A stretch of DNA of 55,275 bases, from the NCBI GenBank assembly GCA_018662365.1, contig JABJGH010000038.1, positions 1 through 55,275 on the forward strand, read 5' to 3'. The notes beneath the pieces are model-generated. The model searched no databases and had not been told where the DNA came from. It saw nothing but the letters and a program-made list of their open reading frames with translations. The number at the start of each line of letters is the position of its first letter. The first letter of the stretch is position 1. Shown in pieces: positions 49,506-55,275 of the stretch. The translations under genes and the position numbers were made by a program. This stretch comes from Chloroflexota bacterium (GTDB lineage: Bacteria; Chloroflexota; Anaerolineae; Anaerolineales; UBA11579).

Positions 49506-50714
49506 TTAGGATACTACGCCAAGCTCTTTACCGGCATCACCAATCACGTCCATCGCATATTCAATATCTTCGGTCTCGTGATTTGCTGTAATCGTGGCTC
49601 GAAGGCGAGCTAAACCATCTGGGACTGCTGGGGAAACTACTGGTAATACAAAGACGTCTTTTGCTTGAGATTTTTGAGTCATTGCATAAGCCTTTTCATC
49701 GGTTCCACATAAGACTGGGACAATGGCTGTTTCGGTAAGCATGGTATCGAAACCACGGTCTTTGAGGCCATTGATGAATTGGTCGGAATTCTTATGCAGC
49801 TTTTCTAAGCGCCAGGGTTCATCTAAAATAACCTTGAAGGCTTCGTTGGCAGCTGCGGCTTGTGCGGGAGGCAGGGCTGCCGAGAATATATAAGCTCGGC
49901 TGGCATGCCTGAAGAAATCGATCAATTCTTTATTTGCTGCGACGTACCCACCTACTGAAGGAATTGTCTTGCTTAAAGTACCCATTTTAATGTCGATCGT
50001 GTCGTTGGGCATATCAAAATGTTCTTCGATGCCGCGTCCTGTTGCACCCAAAACCCCTACTGAGTGGGCTTCATCGATCATTAGCCAAGCATTATATTTT
50101 TTACATAAACCTGCGACGGCAGGAAGATCAATAATGTCGCCATCCATACTAAAAACAGAATCCGCAATGACTAATTTTGTTGCGTCTCCCGCTTGTTGTA
50201 ATCTTTTTTCCAAATGGGCCATGTCATTATGGTTGAAGCGAACAAATTTTGCTCCAGACATATAACATCCATCGACAATGCTGGCGTGGTTAAGTTTATC
50301 CGAAATGACCCAATCGCCCCGCCCCACCATGGTTGAGACAATGGTGAGATTGGTCACATAACCTGAAGTGTAGGTTACACAAGCTTCAGCATGTTTAAAA
50401 TCTGCAATTCTTTCTTCCAACTCGAGGTGAAGATCCAAGGAACCTGCCAAGGACCGTACCCCATGGGTGCCGGTGCCATATTTCGCGACTGCCTTTTGGG
50501 CTGCTTCATTTATTCTTGGATGTCCGATCAATCCCATATAACTGTAAGAGGCATACATGCCCATTTCCCGGCCATTTACGAGTACCTTTGACCCGCCCAA
50601 CAACTCGGAAATTGGTTGGTTATAGAAATAAAGATCGTTATTTTTTGCAAATGATACACGTTCAGCCATCATTCTTGCTCTTTTGGCAACTGCATCATCA
50701 TATTTAAAAGTCAT
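49506..50714 (-). CDS. Alpha-oxoamine synthase family PLP enzyme
   Basis: A 402-residue PLP enzyme of the KBL/BioF/serine palmitoyltransferase family, which condenses an amino acid with an acyl-CoA or acyl-ACP. The active-site Lys249 lies in MGTLSKTIPSVGG; Asp214 and His217 in MIDEAHSVGVLGATGRG hold the cofactor, and His143 in DKLNHASIVDG stacks on the ring. The KxH pattern alone cannot separate glycine C-acetyltransferase, BioF and serine palmitoyltransferase. No bio or tdh gene lies nearby. GAGGAG precedes the ATG. Confidence 0.88.
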   Translation of the reverse strand: MTFKYDDAVAKRARMMAERVSFAKNNDLYFYNQPISELLGGSKVLVNGREMGMYASYSYMGLIGHPRINEAAQKAVAKYGTGTHGVRSLAGSLDLHLELEERIADFKHAEACVTYTSGYVTNLTIVSTMVGRGDWVISDKLNHASIVDGCYMSGAKFVRFNHNDMAHLEKRLQQAGDATKLVIADSVFSMDGDIIDLPAVAGLCKKYNAWLMIDEAHSVGVLGATGRGIEEHFDMPNDTIDIKMGTLSKTIPSVGGYVAANKELIDFFRHASRAYIFSAALPPAQAAAANEAFKVILDEPWRLEKLHKNSDQFINGLKDRGFDTMLTETAIVPVLCGTDEKAYAMTQKSQAKDVFVLPVVSPAVPDGLARLRATITANHETEDIEYAMDVIGDAGKELGVVS

Positions 50715-50790
50715 TCTGTTCTCCTCGACCCATGAAAAGTACTATTTAGGATTATTCACAATTTCAATATATCGATATATTTTACCGTAG

Positions 50791-52827
<2,037 letters not shown>

Positions 52828-52886
52828 TTAATTTAGAATTGAATAGTATTCTATTATTTTATACGAAAAGATGGGCAAGAAACAAA

Positions 52887-53546
52887 TTACGCTGAGATAA
52901 ATTTTCCAAAAGCTGAATAACAATTTGAGCCGAGCCGATGGCCGACATCCGACTCACAGAATGTTACATTTGCACCGTTCTTTTCGAGCATATCTCTGGC
53001 GGAATAGGCCATATCAATTTTCACAATTTGATCTTTTGTGCCATGAGCGATAAAAATCGATTTACCGTTTACCGGTCCTTGAGCAAGTTTGGGTTCACAT
53101 TTCTCTGGCAAGAAACCCGCTAACCCGGCGATCTTATTTACTTTTTGCGGATAGGTCATGGCGTAAGCATAGGTTAAAGCAGCACCTTGACTAAATCCGG
53201 CAATGTTAATTTCCGAAAAATTACCCTCATACTGACGGGACAAGCTATCAAGTAAATTTGAGAGCAACTTTATTGAGGGAGTAAAATCATCTAACCAAGA
53301 CCATCTTCCGGAAGGGTTTTCCACCCAAGTAAACCCTTCAAGAGTGGGATTACTGATTTTAAAGGGTGCCCGGGGAGCGATCACCAGATAGGTGCTGGGT
53401 ATTTTGCTAGCAAATGACCACATTGAATTCTCATCACCCGTCCAGCCGTGCAATAATAATAAAACGGGGGCAATACCGATTTGTTTTGGAGTTTTAATCT
53501 TTATTAAGAATTCTTCTTCTTGGATAATTTCAATATTATCTGTCAT
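52887..53546 (-). CDS. Alpha/beta-hydrolase (phospholipase/carboxylesterase type)
   Basis: A 219-residue esterase. VLLLHGWTGDENSMW is the oxyanion region, NIAGFSQGAALTYAYA the nucleophile elbow (Gly-Phe-Ser-Gln-Gly), IAHGTKDQIVKI the Asp and ESDVGHRLG the His. This is the acyl-protein thioesterase/YpfH-like group. It overlaps the preceding small membrane gene by 11 bases, so it belongs to the patatin operon; two predicted lipid or ester hydrolases in one unit suggest a lipid turnover role. Confidence 0.87.
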   Translation of the reverse strand: MTDNIEIIQEEEFLIKIKTPKQIGIAPVLLLLHGWTGDENSMWSFASKIPSTYLVIAPRAPFKISNPTLEGFTWVENPSGRWSWLDDFTPSIKLLSNLLDSLSRQYEGNFSEINIAGFSQGAALTYAYAMTYPQKVNKIAGLAGFLPEKCEPKLAQGPVNGKSIFIAHGTKDQIVKIDMAYSARDMLEKNGANVTFCESDVGHRLGSNCYSAFGKFISA

Positions 53547-53763
53547 TGGCTAACTTGGTGATCCATTCGATTGTTTTCATTGCGAGCCAGATAAATACCA
53601 GGGGGAATATTCCGCCAAGGATACATAATAACCCGGTGACGGCAGCAATCTTTCCATATGCATAATAGATCAAGCCATCCCCGATCAATAATACAATAAT
53701 TAAAAACCCGATAAACAGTCTGACATTTGTTTGTTGGGCATATTTTCTAAGATCGCGTTTCAT
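53536..53763 (-). CDS. Small two-helix membrane protein
   Basis: A 75-residue protein with two hydrophobic spans (FIGFLIIVLLIGDGLIYYAYG and LLCILGGIFPLVFIWLAMKT) and a basic N terminus (MKRDLRKYAQQ). AAGGAAAG lies before the ATG. It overlaps the patatin gene by 17 bases and the esterase gene by 11, which supports a genuine coupled gene. Function unknown. Confidence 0.78.
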   Translation of the reverse strand: MKRDLRKYAQQTNVRLFIGFLIIVLLIGDGLIYYAYGKIAAVTGLLCILGGIFPLVFIWLAMKTIEWITKLANDR

Positions 53764-54664
53764 CTCGATTTCTTTCCTTGATTCTTCTCATCATTTTATC
53801 GATGCCAATAAATTTTCCAACACGGGATGTCCAACGAACTGCACGGTGGATATTATTTAATTGCTTCAAGGTGGCTACTTCCCCAAGCAATACGATCTCT
53901 TCAACGTCCACCCGATCCAAAATGCCAATACTTGAAACATCTGGACGCAGGATCACATCAGGGTTATCAATTTCTAAACGCATTTCCGCTAATAAGCGAC
54001 TACTTACATCTAGTGAACGCAAAAATATATTGAGTGCTTGTGCAACTTTTAATCGTGTAAGCCTCTCCAACACGGGAGACTCATTTTCAATCTGTAAATG
54101 GGCTGGCGCTGAGGGTGTCCCTGGTTCTTGGGAAAGAACAACCGCAACAACTGGGACATTTGGGCAAAGTTCTTTTACAATGTCGACCGGTACAGGATTA
54201 CTGACTCCCCCATCGACCAATAATTCGTCCCCTCTTAGTCTGGGTGGCAAAATCCCTGGAATGGCGATTGTTGCAAGCACTGCTTCGAGTACTGAGCCTT
54301 CTTGGATGACCACTGGTTCCCCGCTGTTCAGATCGACGGCTGTAACCGCAAACGGAATTGGCAATTCAGCAAATGTAAGATCTCCCAAAACTTTGGTGAG
54401 CATCTCTGTAATCCCTGAAAGACCCAAAAGAGAGGGCTGTTCTCCTTCAGCATGACCGTAAAGTTTTTTTTGATCTAACTCCGCCATTTGTTTCTTAATC
54501 GCTTCAGGAGAAAATCCGGCTAAATACAATGCACCGATCAACCCTCCTGCACTAGTTCCAGCAATCGCCTTGATATTAAAGCCTTCATGCTCTAAAACTT
54601 TGATTACACCAATATGTGAGTACCCTTTGGTTCCCCCCCCACCCAGGGCTAATGAAATATCCAT
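53747..54664 (-). CDS. Patatin-like phospholipase
   Basis: Serine lipase of 305 residues. LALGGGGTKGYSHIGVIKVLEHEGF is the oxyanion-hole strand, GTSAGGLIGAL holds the nucleophile Ser38, and LLVDGGVSNPVPVDIV the DGG acid of the dyad. Resembles RssA/YchK-type bacterial patatins. The start lies 6 bases after a minus-strand TATAAT, and it leads a three-gene overlapping operon. Confidence 0.92.
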   Translation of the reverse strand: MDISLALGGGGTKGYSHIGVIKVLEHEGFNIKAIAGTSAGGLIGALYLAGFSPEAIKKQMAELDQKKLYGHAEGEQPSLLGLSGITEMLTKVLGDLTFAELPIPFAVTAVDLNSGEPVVIQEGSVLEAVLATIAIPGILPPRLRGDELLVDGGVSNPVPVDIVKELCPNVPVVAVVLSQEPGTPSAPAHLQIENESPVLERLTRLKVAQALNIFLRSLDVSSRLLAEMRLEIDNPDVILRPDVSSIGILDRVDVEEIVLLGEVATLKQLNNIHRAVRWTSRVGKFIGIDKMMRRIKERNRDETRS

Positions 54665-54670
54665 TTTTTA

Positions 54671-54676
54671 ATTATA
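54671..54676 (-). promoter_or_regulatory. -10 box for the leaderless patatin gene
   Basis: Minus-strand TATAAT, spacer TAAAAA (6 bases), then ATG; no Shine-Dalgarno. Confidence 0.65.
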
Positions 54677-54699
54677 ATCCCTCTTCAAATTAAAAGAGA

Positions 54700-54732
54700 A
54701 ACCTCCTATCTTTAATCAAAAAATAGGAGGTT
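54700..54732 (-). terminator. Terminator of proS
   Basis: AACCTCCTAT (54700-54709) pairs with ATAGGAGGTT (54723-54732); on the minus strand the stem is followed by TCTCTTTTAA. Confidence 0.75.
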
Positions 54733-54747
54733 CTCGACCTTTATTAA

Positions 54748-55275
54748 TTATGCCTTAAAGGGCATTTCGATCACTTTTTCTTGAATTTCAGCTTCCAATT
54801 TAAGCATTAATTCTTTAACGTGGAAAATTGTGTCACCATACGAGACTTCATGACGGTCTTTTTCTTTGCGTAATTTTACTTCAACAGAATTTTCTGTGGT
54901 CGAACGTTCACTGGTCGTAAGTCGGATCGGAATACCAATGAGATCTGCATCATTAAATTTCACACCTGGCGATCCCTTGCGGTCGTCGTATAAGACCTCG
55001 ACACCGGCGGCTTGCAGCTCCTCGTAAAGTTTTTCTGCCTGCTCTTCGCCACCACGTAGGGCAACCAGATGCACATGATAAGGTGCAACAGAGATCGGCC
55101 ACATCAATCCATAATCGTCTCGATACTCTTCGGCGATCGATTGTAATAAACGCCCACTCCCAATGCCGTAACTTCCCATAATGACGGGTTTGGCTTTTCC
55201 ATTTTGATCTAAGAAGTTTGCCTTCATCGCACTAGAGTAGCGGGTTCCTAATTTGAAAATATTTCCAATCTCGAC
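54748..55275 (-). CDS. proS: Prolyl-tRNA synthetase, C-terminal part (cut by the right edge)
   Basis: The open frame continues past the first visible Met to the window edge, so 176 C-terminal residues are present. VEIGNIFKLGTRYSSAM and PVIMGSYGIGSGRLLQSIAEEY are the class II motif 3 region of bacterial ProRS, and the anticodon-binding domain follows (MWPISVAPYHVHLVALRGG ... GVEVLYDDRKGSPGVKFNDADLIGIPIRL). The 5' end lies outside the window. Confidence 0.95.
   Translation of the reverse strand, partial: VEIGNIFKLGTRYSSAMKANFLDQNGKAKPVIMGSYGIGSGRLLQSIAEEYRDDYGLMWPISVAPYHVHLVALRGGEEQAEKLYEELQAAGVEVLYDDRKGSPGVKFNDADLIGIPIRLTTSERSTTENSVEVKLRKEKDRHEVSYGDTIFHVKELMLKLEAEIQEKVIEMPFKA

Noticed and set aside
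53778-54455. A 225-codon plus-strand open frame antisense to the patatin gene
   Set aside because: The minus-strand frame carries GTSAG, DGG and the GGGGTKG loop; the antisense frame is Ser/Thr-rich shadow.

Overview
This 55.3 kb window is a chromosomal segment of an AT-leaning bacterium (about 40% GC by eye). It is densely packed, mostly with housekeeping genes. Protein families and gene mix fit Chloroflexota, most likely Anaerolineae: an actinobacterial-type inositol-1-phosphate synthase, MurA with Asp in place of the usual Cys, a mycoredoxin-like protein, MsrPQ, GNAT and YihY proteins, and lipoproteins with low-complexity linkers. That assignment is inferred from family resemblance, not from a marker-gene search. 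No phage, transposon, integron or CRISPR array is visible.

Layout. 1-801 (minus): the start of a gene running off the left edge and a deiodinase-like selenoprotein read through an in-frame UGA. 986-6723 (plus): inositol-phosphate synthase, an SDR epimerase, PlsY, an unknown beta-rich protein, an aldo/keto reductase and a histidine phosphatase. 6713-8046: an arsenic methylation unit (arsR, arsM) with matching operators and a consensus promoter. 8110-8511: tmRNA. 8565-13079: two MFS transporters, a small membrane protein and thiI. 13244-17534: msrPQ and two tandem CNNM/CBS membrane proteins. 17561-19904 (minus): pstB, glucokinase and an unknown gene. 20057-24397: tRNA-Leu, trigger factor, ClpP, a HAD hydrolase and RlmN. 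24466-28759: NIL-domain protein, MgtE, lipid kinase, methyltransferase, PP2C-type phosphatase and a P-loop protein. 28761-35870: prepilin-type peptidase, murA, thioredoxin, scpA, VanZ, a DUF255 thioredoxin-fold protein, an SH3 surface protein and a zinc-ribbon protein. 35987-48179: lipoproteins, exonuclease III, hisS with tRNA-His, a UDG-like protein, YihY, NnrE, an IMPACT-family protein, a metallophosphoesterase, ALDH7, a glycosidase-like lipoprotein, an HDAC-like deacetylase, GNAT and a mycoredoxin-like protein. 48239-55275 (minus): an RlmI-like methyltransferase, an alpha-oxoamine synthase, LigA, a patatin/small membrane/esterase operon, and proS cut by the right edge.

Three themes stand out. 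First, the selenoprotein at 100-801 carries an FGSxTU motif and a downstream Cys (UxxC), a bacterial relative of iodothyronine deiodinases; a conventional reading splits it into two fragments. Second, many genes without a Shine-Dalgarno have a -10 box (TATAAT or close) exactly 6-7 nt before an ATG, which implies widespread leaderless transcription. One such case is an 11-codon leader peptide whose stop overlaps the start of an MFS gene. Third, thiol and oxidant chemistry is rich (selenoprotein, MsrPQ, thioredoxin, CPDS mycoredoxin-like protein, DUF255 protein, arsenite methylation), although these genes are scattered rather than in one operon.
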